Part shown: one piece after another, positions 46,489 to 55,752 of the stretch
How positions within the stretch are numbered: the first letter of the stretch is position 1
How the letters are laid out: each line of letters begins with the position of its first letter
Source: Actinomadura rudentiformis
Lineage (GTDB): Bacteria > Actinomycetota > Actinomycetes > Streptosporangiales > Streptosporangiaceae
Direction: 5' to 3'
DNA: 64,000 nucleotides
Assembly (NCBI RefSeq): GCF_008923185.1
Contig: NZ_WBMT01000016.1
Coordinates: forward strand, 124,001-188,000
The notes under the pieces: model-generated
What the model was told of the DNA's origin: nothing
The model's database searches: none
What the model saw: the letters and a program-made list of their open reading frames with translations, nothing else
Program-made: the position numbers and the translations under genes

Positions 46489-47261
46489 CCACCACACTGA
46501 CGCACACCTGGTACTTGAGCGGGCGCCGGCTGCACGCCATCGCACGGCAGCCCTTCGTCATCGTGGGCAACATCTTCCAGCCGGCGATCTGGCTGTTCCT
46601 GTTCGGGGAGCTGTTCAAGCGGGTCGCCGAGATCCCGGGCTTCGGCGGCGGCTCGTACCTGGACTACCTGATTCCCGGGGTCATCGCCATGAACGCGATG
46701 AACGCCAACATGTGGGCGGGCATGGGCACGCTGGAGGAGATCGACCGGGGCACGCTCAACCGTTTCCTGGTCTCCCCGGCGAGCCGTGTCGCGCTGATGA
46801 ACGCGAACGTGGTCGAGCAGGCCGTCACGACCACGCTCCAGTCCATCATCATTCTGCTCCTCGGCCTGCTGGCCGGTGCGGAGCTGCCGGGCGGTCTCGC
46901 CGGAGCCGCCGCGATGGTGGCGGCGGCGGTCCTGGTCGGCATCGTGTTCGGCTCGCTGTCGAACGCCGCCGGCATGGTCCTGCGGCAGCGCGAGGCCATC
47001 ATCGGGATCTACATCGTCTTCATGCTGCCGCTGACGTTCCTGTCATCGGCGTTCATGCCGACGGGACTCATGCCCGGCTGGCTCCGCCACATCGCCACCT
47101 GGAACCCGCTCGACTGGGCGGTCCGCGCCGGCCGTTCGGCTCTCAGCACCAACCCCGAGTGGGGCGATGTTTCGGTCCGGCTGGGCGGCCTGCTCGCGCT
47201 CGCGATCGTCTGCGTGGCCGTCTCGGTCGCCACGTTCCGCTCGTACCAGAAGAGCGTCTAG
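46485..47261 (+). CDS. ABC-2 type exporter permease, DrrB family
   Basis: A 258-residue membrane protein with about six helices and the ABC-2 signature segment around FLSSAFMPTGLMPGWLRHIATWNPLDW, split by the usual loops. It pairs with the upstream DrrA-type ATPase to export a drug or lipid. Translation is coupled through the ATGA overlap. It ends eight bases before the convergent TetR gene. Confidence 0.88.
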   Translation: MTTTLTHTWYLSGRRLHAIARQPFVIVGNIFQPAIWLFLFGELFKRVAEIPGFGGGSYLDYLIPGVIAMNAMNANMWAGMGTLEEIDRGTLNRFLVSPASRVALMNANVVEQAVTTTLQSIIILLLGLLAGAELPGGLAGAAAMVAAAVLVGIVFGSLSNAAGMVLRQREAIIGIYIVFMLPLTFLSSAFMPTGLMPGWLRHIATWNPLDWAVRAGRSALSTNPEWGDVSVRLGGLLALAIVCVAVSVATFRSYQKSV

Positions 47262-47268
47262 TCCACGC

Positions 47269-47910
47269 CTATCCAGCCGGATCCGGGCTCGCGACCGTCA
47301 TCGTGACGCTCTCCGGAATCGCGGTGAACGCGCCGCGGAGCCGGGCGGCGAGATCGTCACGGCTCGCGGGCCCGGGCTGGAACGTCCACTCCTCAAGCGC
47401 GCAGTGGAACGCCGCGACCACCATGTCGAGTGCCAGCCGCGGCCGCAGGTCGGCGGCCTCCAGGCCGAAACGTTCCCGCAGGATCTGGAGCGCGGCACGT
47501 GTCGTGCGGTCGCAGAACTCCAGGCCGTGCGCGGTCATCGACGGCGTCCGCTCCGCCAGCTTCCTGCTGAGCAGCACCTGGTCCGCCCAGCCCTCGGCGG
47601 GCATCCCGTCAAGGGTCCGGAGCAGTGTGTCCTGGAAGAGTTCCACCAGCACGCCGCCGCCCTCGCGCGCTTCGAGCGTCGTCAGGAAGGCGGACCACAG
47701 ATCATGGATCGGCGCCATCGCAACGTCTTCCTTGCTCGCGAAGTAGCGGAAGAACGTGCGCTTGGAGACCTCGACCTCGGCGCACAGTTCGTCGAGCGTC
47801 GTGCCGTCGAAGCCGTCCCCCATGAACCTGGCCAGCGCCGTGTCGATCAGCGCTTGGCGGGTCCGGATCTTCTTGCGCTCCCGGAGCGGCAGTTCACTCG
47901 TGCTCACCAC
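47269..47910 (-). CDS. TetR family transcriptional regulator
   Basis: A 213-residue repressor. The N-terminal helix-turn-helix reads LDELCAEVEVSKRTFFRYFASKE (about residues 40-62), and a helical ligand domain follows. Start is GTG at 47910, with a second GTG directly after it. The divergent quinone oxidoreductase starts 82 bp away with a dyad between, so redox or electrophile-responsive control is likely. Confidence 0.85.
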   Translation of the reverse strand: MVSTSELPLRERKKIRTRQALIDTALARFMGDGFDGTTLDELCAEVEVSKRTFFRYFASKEDVAMAPIHDLWSAFLTTLEAREGGGVLVELFQDTLLRTLDGMPAEGWADQVLLSRKLAERTPSMTAHGLEFCDRTTRAALQILRERFGLEAADLRPRLALDMVVAAFHCALEEWTFQPGPASRDDLAARLRGAFTAIPESVTMTVASPDPAG

Positions 47911-47930
47911 CCCACTGTATCCGGTAGGCG

Positions 47931-47966
47931 AATGCCCCTTGTAGTATTTTGCTACTCAGTGGCATT
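47931..47966. promoter_or_regulatory. Nested dyad between TetR and oxidoreductase genes
   Basis: AATGCC (47931-47936) with GGCATT (47961-47966) encloses GTAG (47941-47944) with CTAC (47952-47955), nearly sharing a centre. It is a probable TetR operator. Confidence 0.5.
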
Positions 47967-47992
47967 TACCCCTCGGTGAAGGTGAGACATCC

Positions 47993-48913
47993 ATGCGCGC
48001 ACTGCTGGTCGACGACTCCCGCCTGCGGCTCGGCGACGCGCCCGAACCGGTACCCGCACCGAACCAGGCGCTGGTCAGGGTGACGGCGATCTCACTCAAC
48101 TACGGCGAGGTGGCCTTTGGCATCCAGAACGCCCCCGACGGGACGGTCCTCGGCTGGGACGCCGCCGGGATCGTGGCACGCGCCGCCGCCGACGGTTCCG
48201 GGCCGGCCGCAGGCACCCCCGTGGTCACGCTCGCTGCGGACGGCGCCTGGGCTGAGTTCCGTGCGGTCGACACCGACATGATCGGCGTCGTTCCGGCCGG
48301 CGCCGACCTTGGAGCGATCAGCACGGTCCCGGTGGCGGGCGCCAGCGCGCTCCGAGCGCTTCACCGACTCGGCCCGATCCTCGCCAAGCGGCTGCTGGTC
48401 ACGGGAGCCACCGGCGGTGTCGGGCGGTACGCGGTCCAGCTCGCCCACCTCGGCGGAGCCGAGGTCATCGCCACCACCGGCGACCCCGGCGCGCACGGCG
48501 ACAGCCTCCGCGCGCTCGGCGCGGATCAGGTCGTGTCCGATCCGGCAGAGGTGACCGGATTCGTGGACGGCGTGGTCGACATGCTCGGCGGTGATCCGCT
48601 GGTGGCCGCGCACTCCCGGCTGGCCGAGGGCGGCACGCTGGTCGCCGTCGGGCACTCGACCGGCGAGGGCGAGACCTTCCCGTTCGGCGCCCTCTTCGCC
48701 GACCAGGGCCGCCACGATCGCTCGATCGTCACATTCACCCTGCTCGCTCACCGCGAGCTGGCACCCGACCTCACCTGGCTCGCGGAACGCGTCGCGGCGG
48801 GCGACCTCAGCCCGCAGATCTCCTGGCGCGGCCCGTGGGACAAGGTCGCCGAAGCGGCCGACGCCCTCCTCGGCCGCCGCCTCCACGGCAAGGCGGTCCT
48901 CGACCTCGGCTGA
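47993..48913 (+). CDS. MDR-family quinone oxidoreductase-like protein
   Basis: A 306-residue medium-chain reductase of the zinc-independent quinone-oxidoreductase type. The GroES-like N-domain (residues about 20-110) lacks the zinc cysteines. The Rossmann domain has VTGATGGVGRYAVQLA. It probably reduces quinones or activated alkenes with NADPH. ATG at 47993 follows GGTGAGACATCC. It is likely repressed by the divergent TetR protein. Confidence 0.85.
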   Translation: MRALLVDDSRLRLGDAPEPVPAPNQALVRVTAISLNYGEVAFGIQNAPDGTVLGWDAAGIVARAAADGSGPAAGTPVVTLAADGAWAEFRAVDTDMIGVVPAGADLGAISTVPVAGASALRALHRLGPILAKRLLVTGATGGVGRYAVQLAHLGGAEVIATTGDPGAHGDSLRALGADQVVSDPAEVTGFVDGVVDMLGGDPLVAAHSRLAEGGTLVAVGHSTGEGETFPFGALFADQGRHDRSIVTFTLLAHRELAPDLTWLAERVAAGDLSPQISWRGPWDKVAEAADALLGRRLHGKAVLDLG

Positions 48914-48926
48914 ACGCCCCGGCGGG

Positions 48927-48938
48927 AGACCTAGGTCT
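48927..48938. promoter_or_regulatory. 12-bp palindrome upstream of the five-gene system
   Basis: AGACCTAGGTCT is a perfect palindrome 84 bp before the DUF4132 start, in the 109-bp gap that must hold the operon promoter. A regulatory role is only a possibility. Confidence 0.35.
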
Positions 48939-49022
48939 TCTCCGGTGGGCGCGCCCGCGAATGATGTCTTGATCGCTCGTCTGCGGGCGGATTGTCGCAT
49001 GACTCCTCTAACGTGAGGCGTC

Positions 49023-52000
49023 GTGATCGATCCTCGGTTCCATGATGAGAACGCGCTGGTCCTTCCCGAGACATGGCTGAAGCGACTGCATCCGCGGCGC
49101 GGGGGCGCCGTGATCACCGGGATCACGCCCGACCGGCGGGCGCCTGGGGTCGTCCGGGAGCGGGTGCGGCAGGCGGACGAGCATCTGGAGAGCACGCTCG
49201 CGCATCCGGGCAGCGATGCCACGCTCGTCCGGAAGGCGCGGGGGCATCTGGCCGGGAAGGCCGACCCGACCGGCGCGGCCGTCGTGACGGCGATCCTCCT
49301 CGCGCAGCCGGGGCGGAACCGCCAGCGGGAAGACGAGTGCAGACAGCATGTGGACGCCTGGGCGGTGGAGCACGGAGTGGCGTTCGCGGCCTGCGCGTTC
49401 GCGGAGCTGTCCGGGATCGTCACGGCGTGGAACGGCTGGGATCGCCAGGGCGACGTCCGTGATCTGGAAGTGCGTTACCGGCAGCCGGGCGAGCACCTCG
49501 ACCGGTGGTGGGCCCGGTCTTCGGTCGCGCGGCGTATGCGGGCGCTGCTGGCCGTCGCGGAGGAGGAAGAATACGGCGACGCGGTGCGGCGGCTGGCCGG
49601 CCACCGGAACACCGACCTGCAGCGGGTCGTCGTCTCGTACCTGGTCCCCACCGAGGGCGACTGGGTGGACGAGTGCTGTGCCGCGCCACCGACCGGGGTG
49701 CACGAAAGCAGGATCAGGTGGATGTTGTGGTGTGCGCTCGGCAGGCCGGAGCAGATCGCGCTGCTCGGGCCGTGGGCATGGCTGACCCGGGACGCGGGCA
49801 GCCTGCTGGAGGTCCTGGTGTCGCTGGCCGAGGGAGTCGGGCCCGAAGCGCTCACGCCGCCGCTCGTGGAGGCCATCGATCGGACCTCGGCCACACACGA
49901 TCTCAAGGTCCATCTCGAGGTGCTCGCCGCGATGCCCACGGACGAGGCGTTCACCGCGCTGGTGTCCCGCATCGAATGGAAACACGTCCAACCCTTCCTG
50001 CTCGAGGCGATGGGGCGTTTCCCTGTGCGGGCACTGAGGCTTCTGGTGCCGGAGGCTTCGGGCACGTCCAAGACGGCGGTCGCGATCAGTGACCTGCTGA
50101 CCGGGCATCTGCTGGCTCATCCGGAGCTGAGGGCCTCCTTGCCGGGGCTTTCCGACGACGTTCGTGCCGTGGTGGAGCGGCTGACGAAGGAGTCCGAACG
50201 GATGGCGGAGGCTCCGGTCACGGCACTGCCGTCGCTGCTCGTCGAGCCGCCGTGGTCGCGGGAGGGCGAGGCGAAGGAGCCGGTCGTCGTGACCGGCCTC
50301 AGCGCTCCCTCGGAACCGGCTTTGGCATGGGCGGACGGCGAGCAGCAGGAGTGGGCGGACGTGGCGGTGCGTCCCGGACTCCCGAGCAGTGCGGGCTGGG
50401 AGGCGGACGTCCAGACGTTCCTGGACGGGAAGATGACTCTGTGGCTGGAGCCCCAGCTCTTCATCCACGGTCCCGAAGAGCTCGTCCGTCCGCTCCTTGC
50501 CGGATGGCAGTCGCAACAGCTGTGGCACGCCGACCGGTGGGTGAAGCCGCTGGCTGCCCGGTTCGGGTTGGCGGCCTTCCCGCACGCCCTGGCGGCGGCC
50601 GAGAAGAACCCCACGGGCAACGGTGCGCTCCTGCTCCCCTTCCTCGACGTCCGAGCGGCCGAAATGATGGCGGACTGGCTGGCCCGGCGCAAGTCGGCGC
50701 GGCCGATCGCCATGGCCTGGTTCGGGCGGCACGGAGCCGCGGCGGCGCGGCTCCTGATCCCGGCGGCGCTGGGAAAGCCGGGCAGGCAACAGCGCGCGGC
50801 CGAGGGGGCACTCCTGATGCTCGCCGCCAGGTCCGGCAGCGAGCAGATCCTCCAGGTCGCCAGCGAATACGGCGAGCAGGCGGCCGCGGCGATCGAGACG
50901 TTGCTGGACATCGATCCCCTCAGCCTCCTGCCGGACAAGATCCCCTCAGTCGGAGGCTGGGCCGATCCGGCGTTGCTGCCGCAGATCGTGCTGACGAACG
51001 GCGCGGGGGCGCTACCGCCGGACGCGACCAGGCATTTCCTCACCATGCTGGCCATGTCCAAGCCCAGCGAGGTCTACGCGGGGGTGGCGGCGGTCAAGGA
51101 AGTCTGCACACCCGAGTCTCTCGCCGCGTTCTCCTGGGGGCTCTTCCAGCGATGGCAGATGGCCGGTGCCCCGTCGCCGGACGGCTGGGCGTTGTCGCAG
51201 CTCGGCTGGCTGGGCGACGACGAGACCGTACGCCGCCTTACGCCACTGATCAGGGCCTGGCCCGGGGAGGGCGGCCACAAGAAAGCCGTCGCCGGCCTGG
51301 ACGCGCTCGCCGAGATCGGCACCGACGTGGCCCTCATGCACCTGCACGGCATCGCCCAGAAGGTCAAGTTCAAGGGCCTCAAGACCAAGGCCCAGGAGAA
51401 GATCAAGGAGGTCGCCGCCGGGCTGGGGCTGAGCCCCGAGCAGCTCGCCGACCGCCTGGTCCCCGACTTCGGCCTGGATCACGACGGCGCCATGACGCTC
51501 GACTACGGCCCGCGCAGCTTCCGGGTCGGCTTCGACGAGCAGCTCAAGCCATATGTGACCGACGAGGACGGCAAACCGCGCAAGGCCCTCCCCAAACCCG
51601 GAGCCAAGGACGACCCCGATCTCGCTCCGGCCTCGTACAAGGCGTTCTCCACGCTCAAGAAGGACGTCCGCACCGTCGCGGCCGACCAGATCAGCCGGCT
51701 GGAGTCGGCCATGGTCACCCGGCGCCGCTGGTCCGCCACCGAGTTCCACGACTTCTTCGCCACCCATCCGCTTCTCTGGCACATCGCCCGGCGCGTGGTC
51801 TGGCTGTGCGAGGACGGCGGCAAGAGCACCGCGTTCCGGCTCGCCGAGGACCGGACGCTCGCCGACGTCGCGGACGACGTCCTGACCCTGCCCGAGTCGG
51901 CGCAGATCGGCATCGCACATCCGCTGGACCTCGGCGAGGACGTGGACGCCTGGTCGGAGTCGTTCGCCGACTACGAGATCCTCCAGCCGTTCCCCCAGCT

Positions 52001-52385
52001 CGGCCGGTCCGTGCACGCGCTGACCGACGAGGAGCGGGCGAGCGGGCGGCTGACGCGCTTCGAGGGGCTCACCGTCCCGTTCGGCAAGGTCCTCGGGCTG
52101 GTGAAGCGCGGCTGGGAACGCGGCACGCCACTGGACGCGGGCATCGAACCGTGGATCTCGCGCCAGGTCTCCGCCGACCGCCACGTCGTGATCGATCTGG
52201 ACCCGGGCCTCGCGGTCGGCATGCTCGACGAGTTCCCCGAGCAGAAGCTCACGTACGTCTGGCTCAGCAGCCGGCCCGACGACTACTACCCGCGCGAGGG
52301 CACACCGCACACGTTCGCCGAGCTCGACCCGGTGACCGCCTCCGAGATCCTTACCGACCTGATCAGCCTGGACGGGAATCCATGA
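49023..52385 (+). CDS. DUF4132/HEAT-like scaffold protein (YehI/MolR-like)
   Basis: An 1120-residue cytoplasmic protein without signal or membrane segments. Residues about 150-830 are helical and repetitive, HEAT-like by pattern. The region about 870-1050 (AMVTRRRWSATEFHDFFATHPLLWHIARRVVW split over positions 51700-51810) is typical of DUF4132. E. coli YehI, once called MolR, has this architecture. It is the first gene of a five-gene operon and probably serves as scaffold or target-recognition subunit for the MoxR/VWA pair. GTG at 49023 follows GAGG. Its stop overlaps the MoxR gene as ATGA. Confidence 0.82.
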   Translation: MIDPRFHDENALVLPETWLKRLHPRRGGAVITGITPDRRAPGVVRERVRQADEHLESTLAHPGSDATLVRKARGHLAGKADPTGAAVVTAILLAQPGRNRQREDECRQHVDAWAVEHGVAFAACAFAELSGIVTAWNGWDRQGDVRDLEVRYRQPGEHLDRWWARSSVARRMRALLAVAEEEEYGDAVRRLAGHRNTDLQRVVVSYLVPTEGDWVDECCAAPPTGVHESRIRWMLWCALGRPEQIALLGPWAWLTRDAGSLLEVLVSLAEGVGPEALTPPLVEAIDRTSATHDLKVHLEVLAAMPTDEAFTALVSRIEWKHVQPFLLEAMGRFPVRALRLLVPEASGTSKTAVAISDLLTGHLLAHPELRASLPGLSDDVRAVVERLTKESERMAEAPVTALPSLLVEPPWSREGEAKEPVVVTGLSAPSEPALAWADGEQQEWADVAVRPGLPSSAGWEADVQTFLDGKMTLWLEPQLFIHGPEELVRPLLAGWQSQQLWHADRWVKPLAARFGLAAFPHALAAAEKNPTGNGALLLPFLDVRAAEMMADWLARRKSARPIAMAWFGRHGAAAARLLIPAALGKPGRQQRAAEGALLMLAARSGSEQILQVASEYGEQAAAAIETLLDIDPLSLLPDKIPSVGGWADPALLPQIVLTNGAGALPPDATRHFLTMLAMSKPSEVYAGVAAVKEVCTPESLAAFSWGLFQRWQMAGAPSPDGWALSQLGWLGDDETVRRLTPLIRAWPGEGGHKKAVAGLDALAEIGTDVALMHLHGIAQKVKFKGLKTKAQEKIKEVAAGLGLSPEQLADRLVPDFGLDHDGAMTLDYGPRSFRVGFDEQLKPYVTDEDGKPRKALPKPGAKDDPDLAPASYKAFSTLKKDVRTVAADQISRLESAMVTRRRWSATEFHDFFATHPLLWHIARRVVWLCEDGGKSTAFRLAEDRTLADVADDVLTLPESAQIGIAHPLDLGEDVDAWSESFADYEILQPFPQLGRSVHALTDEERASGRLTRFEGLTVPFGKVLGLVKRGWERGTPLDAGIEPWISRQVSADRHVVIDLDPGLAVGMLDEFPEQKLTYVWLSSRPDDYYPREGTPHTFAELDPVTASEILTDLISLDGNP

Positions 52386-53485
52386 CCGACACTGCCACCG
52401 CCGAAGACAAGTTGCAGCGGCCGCCCGCGGAGGTGCGGTTCGCGGAGGAGCTGGCGCGGCTGCGCGCGGATGACGACGCGCCGCGGCCGCCCGGCTGGGC
52501 GCTGAGCCTGGAGGCGGCGCGGCGGTTCATCGTCGGGGACGAGACGCGCGGCATCCGGCGCAAGTTCGTCGGCGACCCGTCGCTGATCGACCGGGCGCTG
52601 GTCACGCTGGCGACGAGCCGGGGGCTGATGCTGGTCGGCGAGCCCGGCACCGCCAAGTCGCTGCTCTCGGAGCTGATCGCGGCGGCCGTCAGCGGGGACT
52701 CGACGTTGACGATCCAGGGCGGGGCCGCCACCACCGAAGACCAGATCAAGTACTCCTGGAACTACGCCCTGCTGGTGTCGGAGGGCCCGTCGCCCCGGTC
52801 GCTGGTGCCCGCGCCGATGCTGAACGGGATGGCCGGGGGCAAGATCGTGCGATTCGAGGAGATCACGCGCTGCCCGCTCGAGGTCCAGGACTCGCTCCTG
52901 TCCCTGCTGTCGGAACGGGTGCTGGCCGTGCCGGAGCTCACCGGCGCGGACTCGATGGTCTTCGCCCGCGAGGGCTTCAACGTCATCGCGACCGCCAACA
53001 CCCGGGACCGCGGCGTGAACGAGATGAGCGCCGCGCTCAAGCGGCGCTTCAACTTCGAGACGGTCTTCCCGATCGCCGACTTCGCGACCGAGCTCGGCCT
53101 GGTGGAGGCCGAGGCGAGCGCGCTGCTCGAACGGTCCGGAGTGACGGCCCCGCCGAGCCGGGACGTGCTGGAGGTGCTGGTCACCACGTTCCGCGAGCTG
53201 CGTTCGGGAATGACCGAGCGCGGCGAGACGATGGAACGGCTGTCCACGGTCATGAGCACCGCGGAGGCCGTCTCGGTGGCGCACGCCATCGGGGTCCGCG
53301 GCTGGTTCCTGCGCGGCGAGCAGGGCACGCCCGCCGACATCGTCGAATGCCTCGCGGGCACCGCCGCCAAGGACAACGCGGAGGACCTCGCCCGGCTGCG
53401 GCGCTATCTGGAGCAGCAGGCGCCACGGCGCAGGGGCGCCCAGTGGAAGGCTCTGCACGACGCCCGGCACCTGCTTCCCGGCTGA
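52382..53485 (+). CDS. MoxR-type AAA+ ATPase (YehL-like)
   Basis: A 367-residue AAA+ ATPase. Walker A GEPGTAKS is at residues 86-93, the Walker-B acidic pair is at 159-160 (VRFEEITR) and sensor-1 asparagine near 206 (ATANTRDRG). A helical lid follows with SAALKRRFNFE. MoxR ATPases remodel or load metal into client proteins together with a VWA partner. The VWA gene lies two genes downstream. It starts inside the DUF4132 stop and its own stop shares one base with the next start (TGATG). Confidence 0.9.
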   Translation: MTDTATAEDKLQRPPAEVRFAEELARLRADDDAPRPPGWALSLEAARRFIVGDETRGIRRKFVGDPSLIDRALVTLATSRGLMLVGEPGTAKSLLSELIAAAVSGDSTLTIQGGAATTEDQIKYSWNYALLVSEGPSPRSLVPAPMLNGMAGGKIVRFEEITRCPLEVQDSLLSLLSERVLAVPELTGADSMVFAREGFNVIATANTRDRGVNEMSAALKRRFNFETVFPIADFATELGLVEAEASALLERSGVTAPPSRDVLEVLVTTFRELRSGMTERGETMERLSTVMSTAEAVSVAHAIGVRGWFLRGEQGTPADIVECLAGTAAKDNAEDLARLRRYLEQQAPRRRGAQWKALHDARHLLPG

Positions 53486-55752
53486 TGACGGTCACCTTCG
53501 TCGGCGTACGGCACCACAGCCCGGCCTGCGCACGGCTCGTCCGGCGGACGATCGAGCGGCTGCGCCCGGCCTACGTGCTGATCGAGGGCCCCGCCGACTT
53601 CAGCGAACGGCTGGACGAGCTGGCCCTCGGCCACGAGCTGCCGGTGGCGATCTTCAGCCATTACCGGGACGGGGACCGGTCGCACCTCTCGTGGACCCCG
53701 TTCTGCGACTACTCGCCCGAGTGGGTCGCGCTGACCTCGGGGCGGGCGGCCGGCGCGGACGTGCGGTTCATCGACCTGCCCGCCTGGCATCCGGCCTTCG
53801 CCGACCGGCGCAATCGCTACGCCGACGCGGAGCAGCGCTATGCCAAGGTCATGGAACGGCTGTGCCATCGCTTCGCGGTCGACAACGTGGACGCGCTCTG
53901 GGATCACATGGTCGAGGTCGAGCCCGATGACCGGCTCGAAGAACGGCTCGCGACCTACTTCGATCTGATTCGCGGCGAGTCCGGTGCCGGGGAGGACGAC
54001 AGCGCCCGCGAGGCGTACATGGCGCGCTGGATCCGCGCGGCGGTCAGCAAGGCAGGTGAACCGCCCGTCGTGGTGGTGACAGGCGGCTTCCACCGCCCTG
54101 CCCTCCAAGCCATGGTGGACAACGGCAAGGCGGCGGACGGAGACGGCTGGCCGGAGGTGCCGTCGCCCCCTGATGGCGCCTCCGGCGGCAGCTATCTCGT
54201 GCCGTACTCGTTCCGGCGCCTCGACTCGTTCACCGGCTACCAGTCGGGGATGCCCTCGCCCGAGTACTACCAGCGCCTCTGGGAGAGCGGCGCGAAGGGC
54301 GCCGCCGAAGGGCTCATCGAGGCCGTCGTGTCGCGGCTCCGCAAACGCAAGCAGGCGGTCTCCACGGCCGACCTCATCGCCGCCCGCACCCTCACCGACG
54401 GGCTGGCCAGGCTTCGCGGCCACAGTCGGCCATCGCGCACGGACCTGCTCGACGGGCTGGTCGCCGCGCTCGTTTCGGACGACCTCGAAGAGCCGCTGCC
54501 GTGGACGTCCCGCGGGCCGCTGTCGCCCCGCGCCCACCCGGTGGTGGCCGAGATGGTCGCCGCGCTGAGCGGTGGCCGGGTCGGCCGCCTGCACCCCGAA
54601 ACCCCGGCGCCGCCGCTCGTGCACGACGTCACCGCCGAGCTCGAACGGCTGAGGCTCGACCGGGACGGCACGGTCACGCTGAAGCTCACCGAGCCTCGTG
54701 ACCTTGCGCGGAGCCGTGCCCTGCATCGGCTGCGCGTCCTGCGGATCCCCGGTGCCGAACGGGACTCGGGCCCGTCGACCGGCGTGGATCCCGTCCTGCG
54801 GGAGCAATGGACGCTCTCCCACGACGACGACACGCGGCTCTCCGCCCTGATCGAGGCCGGGGCGTACGGGGCGACGCTGGCCGACGCCGCGACCGCCGTC
54901 CTGGAAGAGCGCACGCTCGCGGCGGGCCCGGACGTCGGGCTGCTCGGCGACGTGCTCTTCGACGCCGCGCTCTGCGGCGCCACCGAGCTCTCGGACACGA
55001 TCGGCGAGGCCATCGCGGCGGGCATCACGGGCGCGGCCGATGTGGCGGCCCTGGGCCGGGTGCTCGCCACGGTGCTCGGCCTGTGGCGGCACGACCGGCT
55101 GCTCGGCACGGCGCGCAGCCCGCTGTTCGGGACCGTGATCGAGGGTTGCGTCACGCGGCTGCTCTGGCTGGTGGAGGGCGTCCGGGGCGGGCCCGCGCCC
55201 GCCGACCTCGACCGGCTCGCCGCCCTGGCCGCGACGCGGGACGCCCTGATCCACGCCGGCGGCGCGCTCGGTCTCGACCGGCGGTCCGCGCTCGGCGTCG
55301 CCGGCCGTGTCAGCGCCGATCACGGCGTGCCGCCGGATCTGCGCGGCGCCGCGTTCGGCCTCTGCTGGGCGCTGGGTGAGGAAGGCGATCCGGTCCGGGC
55401 CGTCCGGGGCGCGGCGGGTCCGCGGACGCTCGGCGACTGGCTGGCCGGGCTCTTCGCCCTCGCGCGTGACGAGGTGCTGAGCGAGCCCGGCGTGATGGCG
55501 GTGCTGGACGAACTTGTCGCCGAACTGGGTGAGGCGGACTTCCTGATCGCCCTGCCCGCACTCCGCCAGGCGTTCGAGTTCTTCCCGCCACGGGAGCGCG
55601 AGGCCATCGCCAAGGGGCTGCTGGAGCGGCGTGGTTCGCGTGCCTCGGGCCGCACGCTGCTGCGTGCCCCGGCCGACCCGATACTGATAGCCGAGGCCAG
55701 GGCGTTGGAGGAGAAGGTGGACCGGCTGCTCGCCGCGGAGGGCCTGACATGA
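53485..55752 (+). CDS. DUF5682 protein (YehM-like)
   Basis: A 755-residue cytoplasmic protein. The N-terminal part (about 1-210) has GVRHHSPAC at residues 7-15, LIEGPADF from 32 and GGFHRP near 201. This His/Glu/His pattern resembles the EreA/ChaN/TIKI-type hydrolase fold; an active enzyme is inference. The rest (about 250-755) is helical and repetitive without known motifs. It matches the DUF5682 family found beside MoxR and VWA genes. It overlaps both neighbours by 1 and 4 bases. Confidence 0.8.
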   Translation: MTVTFVGVRHHSPACARLVRRTIERLRPAYVLIEGPADFSERLDELALGHELPVAIFSHYRDGDRSHLSWTPFCDYSPEWVALTSGRAAGADVRFIDLPAWHPAFADRRNRYADAEQRYAKVMERLCHRFAVDNVDALWDHMVEVEPDDRLEERLATYFDLIRGESGAGEDDSAREAYMARWIRAAVSKAGEPPVVVVTGGFHRPALQAMVDNGKAADGDGWPEVPSPPDGASGGSYLVPYSFRRLDSFTGYQSGMPSPEYYQRLWESGAKGAAEGLIEAVVSRLRKRKQAVSTADLIAARTLTDGLARLRGHSRPSRTDLLDGLVAALVSDDLEEPLPWTSRGPLSPRAHPVVAEMVAALSGGRVGRLHPETPAPPLVHDVTAELERLRLDRDGTVTLKLTEPRDLARSRALHRLRVLRIPGAERDSGPSTGVDPVLREQWTLSHDDDTRLSALIEAGAYGATLADAATAVLEERTLAAGPDVGLLGDVLFDAALCGATELSDTIGEAIAAGITGAADVAALGRVLATVLGLWRHDRLLGTARSPLFGTVIEGCVTRLLWLVEGVRGGPAPADLDRLAALAATRDALIHAGGALGLDRRSALGVAGRVSADHGVPPDLRGAAFGLCWALGEEGDPVRAVRGAAGPRTLGDWLAGLFALARDEVLSEPGVMAVLDELVAELGEADFLIALPALRQAFEFFPPREREAIAKGLLERRGSRASGRTLLRAPADPILIAEARALEEKVDRLLAAEGLT

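Noticed and set aside
50252..52381. Open frame extending far upstream of the MoxR start
   Set aside because: It runs through DUF4132 in another frame and is Arg/Gly rich; the MoxR start at 52382 fits family length and the ATGA overlap.
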